Source: Bacteroides acidifaciens
Lineage (GTDB): Bacteria > Bacteroidota > Bacteroidia > Bacteroidales > Bacteroidaceae
DNA length: 64,000 nucleotides
Assembly: GCF_903181435.1 (NCBI RefSeq)
Contig: NZ_CAEUHO010000004.1
Location: 744,001-808,000, forward strand
Direction: 5' to 3'
Below are positions 18,020 through 26,277 of the stretch, piece after piece. The number at the start of each line of letters is the position of its first letter. The first letter of the stretch is position 1. The notes under the pieces are model-generated. The model was not told where the DNA came from. It saw nothing but the letters and a program-made list of their open reading frames with translations, and ran no database searches. A program made the position numbers and the translations under genes.

Positions 18020-19036
18020 ATGAAAGCAGTTCAAATTGTCAACCCCTCAGAAATGAAGGTGGTTGAACTGGAAAAACCGACCGTTGGCGCCGGTGAAGTA
18101 TTAGTAAGAATCAAGTATGTCGGTTTTTGTGGTTCGGACTTAAACACGTTCCTGGGCAAGAATCCGATGGTGAAATTACCCGTGATACCGGGGCATGAAG
18201 TAGGGGCGGTAATTGAAGAAATCGGCTCGGGTGTTCCGGCAGGTTTCGAGAAAGGAATGAATGTGACGTTGAATCCGTACACTAATTGCGGTAAATGTGC
18301 TTCCTGTCGGAATGGTCGTGTCAATGCCTGCGAACATAACGAAACGCTGGGAGTGCAGCGTAATGGAGTGATGTGCGAATATGCCGTATTGCCTTGGACA
18401 AAGATTATTCCGGCAGGCAATATCTCTTCCCGCGATTGTGCGTTGATTGAACCGATGAGTGTCGGATTCCATGCCGTATCACGTGCGCAGGTAATTGATA
18501 ACGAATTTGTGATGGTGATTGGCTGTGGTATGATCGGTATAGGCGCCATTGTGCGTGCTGCCCTAAGGGGAGCAACGGTCATTGCTGTCGACTTGGATGA
18601 CGAGAAACTGGAACTGGCGAAGAAAGTCGGTGCATCTTATGTGGTTAACTCTAAGACAGAAAATGTACACGAGCGGATACAGGAAATAACGGAAGGATTC
18701 GGTGCTGATGTAGTGATTGAAGCTGTCGGCAGTCCGGTCACTTATGTAATGGCAGTGGATGAAGTCGGATTCACGGGGCGTGTGGTTTGCATCGGCTATG
18801 CCAAGAGCGAAGTGGCTTTCCAAACGAAGCTTTTCGTACAGAAAGAATTGGATATCCGTGGTTCCAGAAATGCGTTGCCGGCAGATTTCCGTGCCGTAAT
18901 CAATTATATGAAAGAAGGGAATTGTCCGATGGAAGAACTGATTTCGAAGATAGCAAAACCGGAAGGGGCTTTGGAAGCTATGCAGGAATGGACGGCTAAT
19001 CCGGGAAAGGTGTTCCGTATCTTGGTTGAGTTCTGA
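18020..19036 (+). CDS. Zinc-dependent alcohol dehydrogenase, probable L-galactonate 5-dehydrogenase
   Basis: 338 residues, medium-chain dehydrogenase/reductase. Catalytic zinc ligands appear as Cys37 (GFCGSD), His59 and Glu60 (GHEV). Structural zinc cysteines are Cys90, Cys93, Cys96 and Cys104. The Rossmann turn is IGCGMIGIGAI followed by the acidic AVDLDD, which favours NAD. In the B. vulgatus pathway as I recall it, the homologue oxidises L-galactonate to D-tagaturonate, which then enters hexuronate catabolism. Last gene of the operon, 24 bases after the permease, and followed by a terminator. Confidence 0.8.
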   Translation: MKAVQIVNPSEMKVVELEKPTVGAGEVLVRIKYVGFCGSDLNTFLGKNPMVKLPVIPGHEVGAVIEEIGSGVPAGFEKGMNVTLNPYTNCGKCASCRNGRVNACEHNETLGVQRNGVMCEYAVLPWTKIIPAGNISSRDCALIEPMSVGFHAVSRAQVIDNEFVMVIGCGMIGIGAIVRAALRGATVIAVDLDDEKLELAKKVGASYVVNSKTENVHERIQEITEGFGADVVIEAVGSPVTYVMAVDEVGFTGRVVCIGYAKSEVAFQTKLFVQKELDIRGSRNALPADFRAVINYMKEGNCPMEELISKIAKPEGALEAMQEWTANPGKVFRILVEF

Positions 19037-19100
19037 TAAGTTCTTTTGATAAGAATAGTTGTTGATATGATACCCGTTGTTTCGGGTATGCAATAAGTGA

Positions 19101-19130
19101 GAGGAGGCTGCAAACAGTCTCCTTTCTTTG
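19101..19130 (+). terminator. Intrinsic terminator of the L-galactose operon
   Basis: GGAGGCTG (19103-19110), loop CAAA, and CAGTCTCC (19115-19122) form an 8-bp stem with one G-T pair, followed by TTTCTTTG. It separates this operon from the xylan PUL regulatory array that starts 16 bases later. Confidence 0.7.
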
Positions 19131-19145
19131 TGTGAGATGGGGTGA

Positions 19146-19216
19146 TGTAACATGAGTAAATATAGATGTAACATTCTTCATTCGGTATGTAGCATCACAA
19201 AGAAATCATGTAGCAT
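19146..19216 (+). promoter_or_regulatory. Four-copy 21-bp-phased TGTAACAT array, candidate HTCS operator
   Basis: TGTAACAT at 19146 and 19167 and TGTAGCAT at 19188 and 19209 are spaced exactly 21 bp apart, two helical turns. The last copy ends 30 bases before a perfect -7 box. The same motif and geometry recur at four other start regions of the xylan PUL. Confidence 0.8.
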
Positions 19217-19246
19217 ACTTTAGTCAATCTGTCTGTTTGCATTTTC

Positions 19247-19254
19247 TATTTTTG
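19247..19254 (+). promoter_or_regulatory. Promoter -7 box of the first GH43 gene
   Basis: TATTTTTG matches TAnnTTTG exactly, 30 bases after the last array copy and 78 bases before the ATG. Confidence 0.65.
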
Positions 19255-19332
19255 TGATGTGGAAGATAACAAGGAACATTTTAAATAATTCGCTTTCAAA
19301 TAATAGATAATATAGCCAGTTAACAAAAAACG

Positions 19333-20937
19333 ATGATTATGCTGAAAACAAAAATCAACACTATTCTGCTGTGTACTCTTTTTACATGGTTCTTCCCGCT
19401 ATCAGCCGGAGCACAATACCGTAATCCTATTCTTTATGCTGACGTGCCCGATATGTCGGTATGTCGCGCAGGCGATTACTTTTATATGGTTTCCACCACT
19501 ATGCACCTGATGCCGGGAGCGCCAATCATGCGTTCGCCGGACATGAAACATTGGGAAACTATCAGCTACGTATTTCCCCGCATTGACGATGGTCCCCGTT
19601 ATGATCTGCTCGAAGGCACTGCTTACGGGCAAGGACAATGGGCATCATCTATCCGCTATCATGACGGTAAATTCTATGTATGGTTTACAGCCAATGGCGC
19701 GCCCGGACGCGGGTTTGTCTATACTGCGACAGATCCGGCCGGTCCCTGGAAACTTCTTTCCCGTCCCCCGCATTTCCATGACGGTTCGCTTCTGTTTGAT
19801 GATGACGGGCGGGTGTATCTCTTTCACAGTACGGGACAGCTTACAGAGTTGAAACCCGATTTGACTGATGTGCTTCCCGGTGGCATCAACCAGCAGATCT
19901 TTGAACGGGATGCTGACGAACAAGGTCTGTTGGAAGGTAGTTCCGTCATCAAGCATAATGGAAAATATTACTTGCTGATGATTTCTATGGATTGGAGTAT
20001 TCCCGGCCGTCTGCGTCGTGAAGTATGCTATCGTGCCGATAAGATTACCGGACCTTACGAAAAGCGTGTCATTCTTGAAACAGAGTTCGACGGGCATGGC
20101 GGTGTTGGTCAGGGATGCATCGTAGACGGGAAAAACGGTGAATGGTACGGACTGATTTTTCAGGATCGTGGTGGCGTAGGACGTGTGCCGTGCCTCATGC
20201 CTTGTACATGGACGGAAGATGGTTGGCCTATGCTGGGAGACAAGGATGGGCGCATCCCGAATGATACTACTTTGTCGTATATGTCAATGGAGGGTATCTG
20301 TGGTTCGGATGATTTTTCCGCTTCCGAGCTTTCCCTCTATTGGCAGTGGAATCATAACCCCGTCGATCAGGCATGGAGTCTTACCGACCGTCCCGGATTT
20401 TTGCGTTTGAAAACCTCCCGTGTGGTAGATAACCTGTTTGTTGCTCCCAATACGTTGACTCAGCGTATGGTAGGACCGAAATGCATGGGCACTGTCAGTC
20501 TCTCTCTGGCGGGGATGAAAGATGGTGACCGTGCGGGATTATCGGCTTTTAATGGTGACAGCGGTGTGCTTGCGGTTGAAAAGAACGGAAATAAACTGTC
20601 TCTTGTGATGAGTGAACAGAAAAGTGTGTTTGATAAAACGAAGCATGCCATTAGCCGTGTGGATATGACCGAACAAGCCCGTATACCTCTTAAAAAAGAG
20701 CTTATCTATTTGCGTGTGGAAGGTGACTTTACCAATGGACGGGATGAGGCTCGTTTCTCTTATAGTCTTGATGGGAAAGCATGGATACCTGTCGGTCTGC
20801 CTATTAAGATGAAATTTGACTACACCCGTATGTTCATGGGCAGTAAGTTTGCCATATTTAACTATGCTACACGTTCCGTGGGCGGTTATGTGGATGTGGA
20901 TTCCTTTGATTATTCGTTCTGTGATGCGTCAATGTAA
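19333..20937 (+). CDS. GH43-family glycosidase, probable arabinofuranosidase or xylosidase
   Basis: 534 residues with a cleavable signal peptide (PLSAGAQ) and no lipobox, so probably periplasmic. The five-bladed propeller catalytic triad is visible: base Asp40 (DVPDMSV), pKa-modulator Asp150 (HFHDGSLLF) and acid Glu201 (LLEGSSV). A C-terminal beta-sandwich domain (about residue 330 onward) is typical of larger GH43 enzymes. Members of this group remove arabinose or xylose from xylo-oligosaccharides. The gene is alone behind its own array-linked promoter. Its stop codon is overlapped by the first operator copy of the GH3 gene. Exact subfamily not assigned. Confidence 0.85.
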   Translation: MIMLKTKINTILLCTLFTWFFPLSAGAQYRNPILYADVPDMSVCRAGDYFYMVSTTMHLMPGAPIMRSPDMKHWETISYVFPRIDDGPRYDLLEGTAYGQGQWASSIRYHDGKFYVWFTANGAPGRGFVYTATDPAGPWKLLSRPPHFHDGSLLFDDDGRVYLFHSTGQLTELKPDLTDVLPGGINQQIFERDADEQGLLEGSSVIKHNGKYYLLMISMDWSIPGRLRREVCYRADKITGPYEKRVILETEFDGHGGVGQGCIVDGKNGEWYGLIFQDRGGVGRVPCLMPCTWTEDGWPMLGDKDGRIPNDTTLSYMSMEGICGSDDFSASELSLYWQWNHNPVDQAWSLTDRPGFLRLKTSRVVDNLFVAPNTLTQRMVGPKCMGTVSLSLAGMKDGDRAGLSAFNGDSGVLAVEKNGNKLSLVMSEQKSVFDKTKHAISRVDMTEQARIPLKKELIYLRVEGDFTNGRDEARFSYSLDGKAWIPVGLPIKMKFDYTRMFMGSKFAIFNYATRSVGGYVDVDSFDYSFCDASM

Positions 20938-20961
20938 CACACAAATATGTATTTGTAACCA
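20933..20961 (+). promoter_or_regulatory. Two-copy 21-bp-phased TGTAAC array upstream of the GH3 gene
   Basis: TGTAACAC at 20933 and TGTAACCA at 20954 are 21 bp apart. The second ends 29 bases before a perfect -7 box, the geometry seen at the other arrays. The first copy overlaps the stop codon of the preceding GH43. A further TGAAACAT at 20963 is out of phase. Confidence 0.65.
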
Positions 20962-20990
20962 ATGAAACATTGTTTTATTGGAAAATAGGC

Positions 20991-20998
20991 TATTTTTG
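20991..20998 (+). promoter_or_regulatory. Promoter -7 box of the GH3 gene
   Basis: TATTTTTG matches TAnnTTTG exactly, 37 bases before the ATG. Confidence 0.65.
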
Positions 20999-21035
20999 TT
21001 TCCAAATTAATCATAACTAATAAGTATATAATATT

Positions 21036-23621
21036 ATGAAAAGAGGTTGGATACCGATTATGGGTGTTTGTTTGGTGTTATCGTTTTCGGCATGTAAGCA
21101 ATTGCTGCCTTACCAGGACACTTCTTTAACGGCGGAACAACGGGCGGAGGATTTGTTGCCCCGGTTGACTTTGGAAGAAAAAGTATCATTAATGCAAAAT
21201 GCGTCACCTGCTATCCCCCGATTGGGAATTAAAGAATATGAGTGGTGGAATGAAGCGTTGCACGGTGTGGGACGTGCCGGATTGGCTACTGTTTTTCCCC
21301 AGTCTATCGGTATGGGAGCTTCTTTTAATGATTCATTATTATATGAAGTGTTCAATGCCACTTCCGATGAGGCTCGCGTAAAATCGCGTGTTTTCGGTGA
21401 AAGTGGCGTACTGAAACGCTATCAGGGATTAACATTCTGGACACCGAACGTCAATATATTCCGTGACCCTCGTTGGGGACGTGGTCAGGAAACCTACGGT
21501 GAAGACCCTTATCTGACAGGACAAATGGGAATGGCTGTAGTCCGTGGTTTGCAAGGACCGGAAGATGCCGGATATGATAAGCTGCACGCATGTGCCAAGC
21601 ACTTTGCAGTTCATTCAGGACCGGAGTGGAACCGGCATAGTTTTGATGCGGAGAATATAGCTCCCCGGGATTTATGGGAAACCTATCTGCCTGCTTTTAA
21701 AGATTTGGTACAGAAAGCGCATGTAAAGGAAGTGATGTGTGCCTACAATCGTTTTGAGGGAGAGCCTTGTTGTGGCAGCAATCGCCTGTTGATGCAAATA
21801 TTGCGGGATGAATGGGGATACAAAGGCATTGTAGTCTCTGACTGTGGAGCGATTTCCGATTTCCATAGACCGGGAACGCATGGGACTCACCCGGACAAGG
21901 AACACGCCTCGGCAGCTGCTGTGCGGACAGGTACAGACCTTGAATGTGGAAGTGAATATGCTTCACTGGCGGATGCTGTAAAAGCCGGTTTGATTGACGA
22001 AAAAGAAATAGATATTTCATTGAAACGTTTGTTGACAGCACGTTTTGAACTGGGAGAAATGGACGAACAACCGGCTTGGTCGGAAATTCCGGCCTCTGTG
22101 CTGAATAGTAAGGAACATCAGGCATTGGCTTTGCGTATGGCTCGTGAGTCATTGGTGCTTTTGCAGAATAAAAACAACATCCTGCCTCTGAATACCCATC
22201 TGAAAGTAGCCGTTATGGGACCTAATGCCAATGACTCCGTGATGCAGTGGGGAAATTATAACGGTATTCCGGCACATACGGTTACCTTATTGGAAGCTGT
22301 CCGTGCCAAACTACCGGAAGGGCAAATCATATACGAACCAGGTTGTGACCGTGTGGACGGAAAGACACTCCAAAGCCTGTTTGATGAATGTAGCATAAAC
22401 GGTAAACCCGGTTTCTTGGCAGAATACTGGAATAATCGTGATCGTGAAGGGGAAGTCGTTGCTACCGATCAGATTTCCACTCCGTTCCATTTTGCGACAA
22501 CAGGGGCTACTACATTTGCGCCCGGTGTGGAAATCACTAATTTCTCGGCTCGTTATGAATCAGTCTTTCGTCCTTCGCAGTCGGGTGATGTTGTTTTCCG
22601 TTTTCAATTGGACGGTGCGGTGACACTTATTATCGACAGCGAACAAGTGGCGGAAAAAGTATATGTAAAAAATCCGACGAATCTTTATACCTTGCAGGCA
22701 AAAGCCGGAAAAGAATATAAGGTCGAAATCCTGTTCACTCAACGGAATGAAGGGGCAACCCTCGATTTTGATATGGGCAAAGAGATGGAAATCAATTTGG
22801 ATAAGGCTGTAGAGAAAGTAAAAGATGCCGATGTGGTTCTTTTTGCAGGTGGAATTTCTCCAAGTCTGGAAGGAGAGGAAATGCCGGTTGCTGTTCCCGG
22901 ATTTAAAGGTGGTGACCGTACGGATATTGAACTTCCCGCTGTTCAGCGTAATCTGTTGAAAGCATTGAAGAAGGCAGGAAAGAAGGTGGTCTTTATTAAT
23001 TATTCCGGTTCGGCTATCGGATTGGTGCCGGAGACAAATACTTGTGAAGCGATTCTGCAGGCATGGTATCCGGGACAGGCGGGTGGTACGGCTATCGTTG
23101 ATGCTCTTTGGGGAGAGTATAATCCCGGCGGACGCTTGCCGGTCACTTTCTATAAGGATGTGAATCAATTGCCGGACTTTGAAGACTATTCCATGAAGGG
23201 GCGTACCTATCGGTATATGCAACAGCAACCACTTTTCCCATTCGGTCATGGGCTGAGTTATACTACGTTTACTTATGGTGAGGCTAATCTAAGTAAGAGT
23301 GCGATTGGAAATGGAGAAACGGTTACGCTGACTGTTCCGGTAAGTAATGTAGGGCAGCGTGACGGAGATGAAGTGGTTCAGGTTTATCTGCGATCTCCGG
23401 CAGATAAAGACGGCCCTCGTTATACCTTGCGTGCTTTCAAGCGCGTCCACATTCCTGCCGGGCAAACTAAATCAGTAACCATTCCTCTTACACATGAGAG
23501 TTTCGAATGGTTTGATGAGGCGACTAATACCATGCATCCGGTGGCTGGTACGTATGAATTGCTGTATGGAGGCTCTTCCGATGAAACTAAGTTGAAAGCG
23601 ATAGTGATGGATGTGCAATAA
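21036..23621 (+). CDS. GH3 beta-glycosidase with PA14 insert, probable beta-xylosidase
   Basis: 861 residues; lipobox LSFSAC (Cys20) suggests a lipoprotein. The N-terminal barrel holds the nucleophile Asp269 (GIVVSDCGAI) and the substrate-binding KHF and GRGQETYGEDP loops. The second alpha/beta domain is interrupted at about residues 465-595 by a PA14-like module (GFLAEYWNN, FRFQLDGAVTLIIDSE). It resumes with DADVVLFAGGISPSLEGEEM, where the catalytic Glu is expected, and a fibronectin-III-like domain closes the protein (VTVPVSNVGQRDGDEVVQVY). Such enzymes release xylose or arabinose from oligosaccharide ends; xylose fits the locus. Monocistronic behind its own operator and followed by a repeat-rich gap. 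Confidence 0.88.
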   Translation: MKRGWIPIMGVCLVLSFSACKQLLPYQDTSLTAEQRAEDLLPRLTLEEKVSLMQNASPAIPRLGIKEYEWWNEALHGVGRAGLATVFPQSIGMGASFNDSLLYEVFNATSDEARVKSRVFGESGVLKRYQGLTFWTPNVNIFRDPRWGRGQETYGEDPYLTGQMGMAVVRGLQGPEDAGYDKLHACAKHFAVHSGPEWNRHSFDAENIAPRDLWETYLPAFKDLVQKAHVKEVMCAYNRFEGEPCCGSNRLLMQILRDEWGYKGIVVSDCGAISDFHRPGTHGTHPDKEHASAAAVRTGTDLECGSEYASLADAVKAGLIDEKEIDISLKRLLTARFELGEMDEQPAWSEIPASVLNSKEHQALALRMARESLVLLQNKNNILPLNTHLKVAVMGPNANDSVMQWGNYNGIPAHTVTLLEAVRAKLPEGQIIYEPGCDRVDGKTLQSLFDECSINGKPGFLAEYWNNRDREGEVVATDQISTPFHFATTGATTFAPGVEITNFSARYESVFRPSQSGDVVFRFQLDGAVTLIIDSEQVAEKVYVKNPTNLYTLQAKAGKEYKVEILFTQRNEGATLDFDMGKEMEINLDKAVEKVKDADVVLFAGGISPSLEGEEMPVAVPGFKGGDRTDIELPAVQRNLLKALKKAGKKVVFINYSGSAIGLVPETNTCEAILQAWYPGQAGGTAIVDALWGEYNPGGRLPVTFYKDVNQLPDFEDYSMKGRTYRYMQQQPLFPFGHGLSYTTFTYGEANLSKSAIGNGETVTLTVPVSNVGQRDGDEVVQVYLRSPADKDGPRYTLRAFKRVHIPAGQTKSVTIPLTHESFEWFDEATNTMHPVAGTYELLYGGSSDETKLKAIVMDVQ

Positions 23622-23683
23622 TCATACTTCCTGATTTTATCCGATTCATTGGAACTATTTACTTTCTACTGCTGATATAAATA

Positions 23684-23768
23684 AGAGGCTGTCTAAAAAG
23701 TCGTTAGTAACTCTAATTCCTTCCTGAAGGAGGAGAATTTAATAGAACCGACTTTTTAGACAGCTTCC
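23684..23768. repeat. MITE-like inverted-repeat element
   Basis: GCTGTCTAAAAAGTCG (23688-23703) and its exact reverse complement (23749-23764) bracket a 45-base centre, with near-matching bases beyond the arms (GAG on one side, TTC on the other). The arms look like ends of small insertion-sequence derivatives, and the centre holds a minor hairpin (CCTTCCTGAAGG). No clear target duplication is seen. It could equally act as the transcription terminator of the GH3 gene. Confidence 0.5.
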
Positions 23769-23793
23769 TACTAGAAAAGATTTTCTTCTTTTA

Positions 23794-23983
23794 TTTCTCA
23801 TATTCTCATCATTTTAGATAATACGCAGATTATCAGGCATGTTCCTTATGAGAAATACTTTCCGGAAATTCATTTCTCATACTTTTTCTCCTTATTTTAT
23901 TCTTATTCTCATCCTATTTGGGGGCATATCAAGGTATTTCTCATAGTCAAATGCCCTCGTTTGCCTCTCTATCCTATGAGATA
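23794..23983. repeat. Cluster of seven TCTCAT/ATGAGA motifs
   Basis: The hexamer TCTCAT, usually as ATTTCTCAT or ATTCTCAT, occurs on the plus strand near 23794, 23802, 23872, 23905 and 23936 and on the minus strand near 23848 and 23975. No frame explains them. They may be protein-binding sites or a decayed repeat. Confidence 0.45.
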
Positions 23984-24031
23984 TGTAGAGCTACTTCACG
24001 TCTGATTCATTAATAGAAAAATTACTCTTCA

Positions 24032-24072
24032 TTACCGGTAAACTTGTTTTTAGTTACTGGTAAAGTTGTTTT
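24032..24072. repeat. Tandem 19-base repeat, period 22
   Basis: TTACCGGTAAACTTGTTTT (24032-24050) and TTACTGGTAAAGTTGTTTT (24054-24072) match at 17 of 19 positions. The first contains the palindrome TTACCGGTAA. Confidence 0.5.
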
Positions 24073-24094
24073 GCACCTATTGCAAACTATAAAC

Positions 24095-24173
24095 GCAAGT
24101 TTTGTTTTTATAAATGAAGCTTTCATTTATATAATTGCAAGTTCTGTTTTTATAAACAAAGCTTGCAATTATA
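24095..24173. repeat. Two 28-base repeats, period 42, with nested inverted repeats
   Basis: Units at 24095-24122 and 24137-24164 both run GCAAGTT, TGTTTTTATAAA, AAGCTT and differ at only a few positions. Unit one overlaps ATAAATGAA/TTCATTTAT (9-base arms, 3-base loop). Unit two lies inside ATAATTGCAAG/CTTGCAATTAT (11-base arms). Confidence 0.5.
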
Positions 24174-24292
24174 GATTATAACGAAGAAAGAATAAGTTTG
24201 CATACTGAGTTGCGGAAGTTTTCAATTAATAGGGAGCAAGTTTATTATTAATAGATCAGCTCCTTTCCATTAATACTTATCGTGCAGTCTTC

Positions 24293-24332
24293 AGATTGAA
24301 AAGACAACCAGGGACAGTTGTCTTTTCAATCT
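24293..24332. terminator. Perfect 16-bp hairpin, possible bidirectional terminator
   Basis: AGATTGAAAAGACAAC (24293-24308) and its exact complement (24317-24332) with an 8-base loop. The core GACAAC/GTTGTC is followed by TTTT on both strands. No gene ends nearby, so it may end a transcript from the repeat-rich gap or read-through from the GH3 gene. Confidence 0.5.
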
Positions 24333-24368
24333 AACATACCTCTTATCATTTTATGGATTTAAGGCTGG

Positions 24369-24438
24369 TGTAACATCGAAAAAGAAGAATGTTACATGTC
24401 TGTGATAAATGTAACCTATATATAGATGCCTGTAGCAT
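24369..24438 (+). promoter_or_regulatory. Four-copy phased TGTAACAT array, candidate HTCS operator
   Basis: TGTAACAT 24369, TGTTACAT 24390, TGTAACCT 24410 and TGTAGCAT 24431, spaced 21, 20 and 21 bp. The last copy ends 30 bases before a perfect -7 box. Confidence 0.8.
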
Positions 24439-24468
24439 GATTCTACATATATGATAAAACCGAATCGA

Positions 24469-24476
24469 TACATTTG
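24469..24476 (+). promoter_or_regulatory. Promoter -7 box of the GH43-GH31-GH97-GH43 operon
   Basis: TACATTTG matches TAnnTTTG exactly, 48 bases before the first ATG. Confidence 0.65.
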
Positions 24477-24524
24477 CAAACACTACTATGGAACAGAAAA
24501 TTATAGAAAATAAAAAGTGATATT

Positions 24525-26252
24525 ATGAGAACATTAAAATTGATTTTGTCGGGCTGGCAATCCGTGGCGCTTGTCGTATTTTTTATGCTGTTTTTTAATA
24601 TGGAGGTGAGTGGCAAGGGTAAAATAACGAAAAATGCTCCTGTCTTTACGCAATTTATTTATCAGGGGGAGGATGCTATTTATCAAAACAATCCTTTAAA
24701 GCCGGGTGAGTTCTATAATCCTATTTTGCAGGGTTGTTATCCCGATCCGAGTATAACGCGGAAAGGGAATGATTATTATTTAGTGTGCTCATCTTTTGCC
24801 ATGTTTCCCGGGGTGCCTATTTTCCATTCTAATGATTTGGTCAACTGGAAACAAATCGGTCATGTACTGGACAGAACATCACAATTAAAGGTTGAAGATT
24901 GTGGCATTAGTGCTGGTGTATATGCTCCTGCTATAAGATATAATCCCCATAATGATACGTTTTATATGATAACCACTCAATTTTCCGGCGGCTTTGGAAA
25001 TATGGTGGTAAAGACAAAGAATCCGGAGAATGGCTGGAGTGATCCAATCAAACTTCAATTTGAAGGCATTGATCCTTCTCTTTTCTTTGATGATAATGGC
25101 AAGGCATACGTGGTACATAATGATGCTCCTGCTCAGGGAGAAGAACGTTATTCGGGACACCGTGTCATAAAAATATGGGATTATGATGTGGAGAATGATA
25201 AAGTGGTTCCAGGAACAGACAGGATCATCGTAAACGGTGGCGTCAATATAGAAGAAAAACCGGTATGGATTGAAGCTCCTCATATCTATAAGAAAGATGG
25301 ACGTTATTACTTAATGTGTGCCGAAGGAGGAACCGGAGGCTGGCATAGCGAAGTCATTTTTGTAAGTGATCATCCGAAAGGACCTTATCTTCCGGCAAAT
25401 AATAATCCTATTTTGACTCAACGTTATTTTCCTGCAAACCGGGTGGATAAAGTAGACTGGGCTGGTCATGCAGACTTAGTGGAGGGACCCGACGGAAAAT
25501 ATTATGGTGTATTTTTAGGAATACGCCCCAATGAGAAGAACAGAGTGAATACCGGACGCGAAACTTTTATTCTTCCGGTGGACTGGAGCGGAACATTTCC
25601 CGTTTTCGAAAATGGGCTTATCCCTATGAAACCTACATTGAAGATGCCTTCGAGAGTAGAGAACCAGACAGGGAAAAACGGTTATTTGCCTAGTGGCAAC
25701 TTTGTCTTTAAGGATGATTTCTCCGATAAGACATTAGACCTTAGATGGATCGGTCTTAGAGGACCTCGTGAAGATTTCGTTGAGATGACCGATAAAGGGT
25801 TGCGGATCATCCCTTTTACCTCAAATATCAATGAAGTGAAACCTACTTCTACCTTGTTCTACCGTCAGCAGCATAATCAATTTACAGCGGCAGCGACCAT
25901 GGCGTACAAACCGAAAAATGAGAAAGATTTTGCCGGTATAACATGTTACCAAAATGAAAGATATCACTATGTTTTCGGTATCACTAAAAAGGGAAAAGAC
26001 CATTACCTGATGCTGCAAAGAACCGAAAAAGGACAAGCGAGTGTCCTGGCTGAGGTGAAAATAGAAATAGAGAAACCTGTGACACTGCAAGTCGCAGCCA
26101 ATGGAGATGATTATCGTTTTAATTATTCGATTGATGGCAAAAATTTTACAAATGTAGGAGGAACCGTTTCCGGTGATATTCTTTCTACCAATGTGGCTGG
26201 TGGTTTTACAGGAGCAATGATCGGCTTGTATGCAACATCTGTTGGTAATTAA
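24525..26252 (+). CDS. GH43-family glycosidase, xylosidase/arabinofuranosidase type
   Basis: 575 residues with an N-terminal hydrophobic segment (residues about 15-26) that acts as signal or anchor. The catalytic triad is Asp74 (CYPDPSI), Asp183 (GIDPSLFF) and Glu250 (VWIEAPH). A C-terminal concanavalin-like domain (DFSDKTLDLRWIGLRGP onward) is typical of the beta-xylosidase / arabinofuranosidase branch. It closely resembles the gene at 32287-34020 in layout and local sequence (FYNPIL, MFPGVPIFHSNDLVNWKQIGHVL), so the two are duplicates or an old paralogue pair. First gene of an operon of four, each separated by about 20 bases. Confidence 0.87.
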   Translation: MRTLKLILSGWQSVALVVFFMLFFNMEVSGKGKITKNAPVFTQFIYQGEDAIYQNNPLKPGEFYNPILQGCYPDPSITRKGNDYYLVCSSFAMFPGVPIFHSNDLVNWKQIGHVLDRTSQLKVEDCGISAGVYAPAIRYNPHNDTFYMITTQFSGGFGNMVVKTKNPENGWSDPIKLQFEGIDPSLFFDDNGKAYVVHNDAPAQGEERYSGHRVIKIWDYDVENDKVVPGTDRIIVNGGVNIEEKPVWIEAPHIYKKDGRYYLMCAEGGTGGWHSEVIFVSDHPKGPYLPANNNPILTQRYFPANRVDKVDWAGHADLVEGPDGKYYGVFLGIRPNEKNRVNTGRETFILPVDWSGTFPVFENGLIPMKPTLKMPSRVENQTGKNGYLPSGNFVFKDDFSDKTLDLRWIGLRGPREDFVEMTDKGLRIIPFTSNINEVKPTSTLFYRQQHNQFTAAATMAYKPKNEKDFAGITCYQNERYHYVFGITKKGKDHYLMLQRTEKGQASVLAEVKIEIEKPVTLQVAANGDDYRFNYSIDGKNFTNVGGTVSGDILSTNVAGGFTGAMIGLYATSVGN

Positions 26253-26277
26253 TTAGAAACCTTATCATTCCATAATT

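Larger units (their letters stand above)
23622..24524. other. Repeat-rich 0.9-kb gene-free gap
   Basis: No convincing coding frame on either strand. In order it holds the MITE-like element, the TCTCAT cluster, two tandem repeat families, a 16-bp hairpin, and then the operator array and promoter of the next operon. It is strongly AT-rich. A small RNA between about 23.78 and 24.33 kb is possible but not shown. Confidence 0.55.

Noticed and set aside
24095..24173. Possible CRISPR array
   Set aside because: Only two units of 28 bases with imperfect identity, a 14-base spacer, and no cas gene nearby.
24330..24337. TCTAACAT as a fifth copy of the array at 24369-24438
   Set aside because: It lies 39 bases upstream, out of phase with the 21-bp step, and is part of the arm of the neighbouring hairpin.
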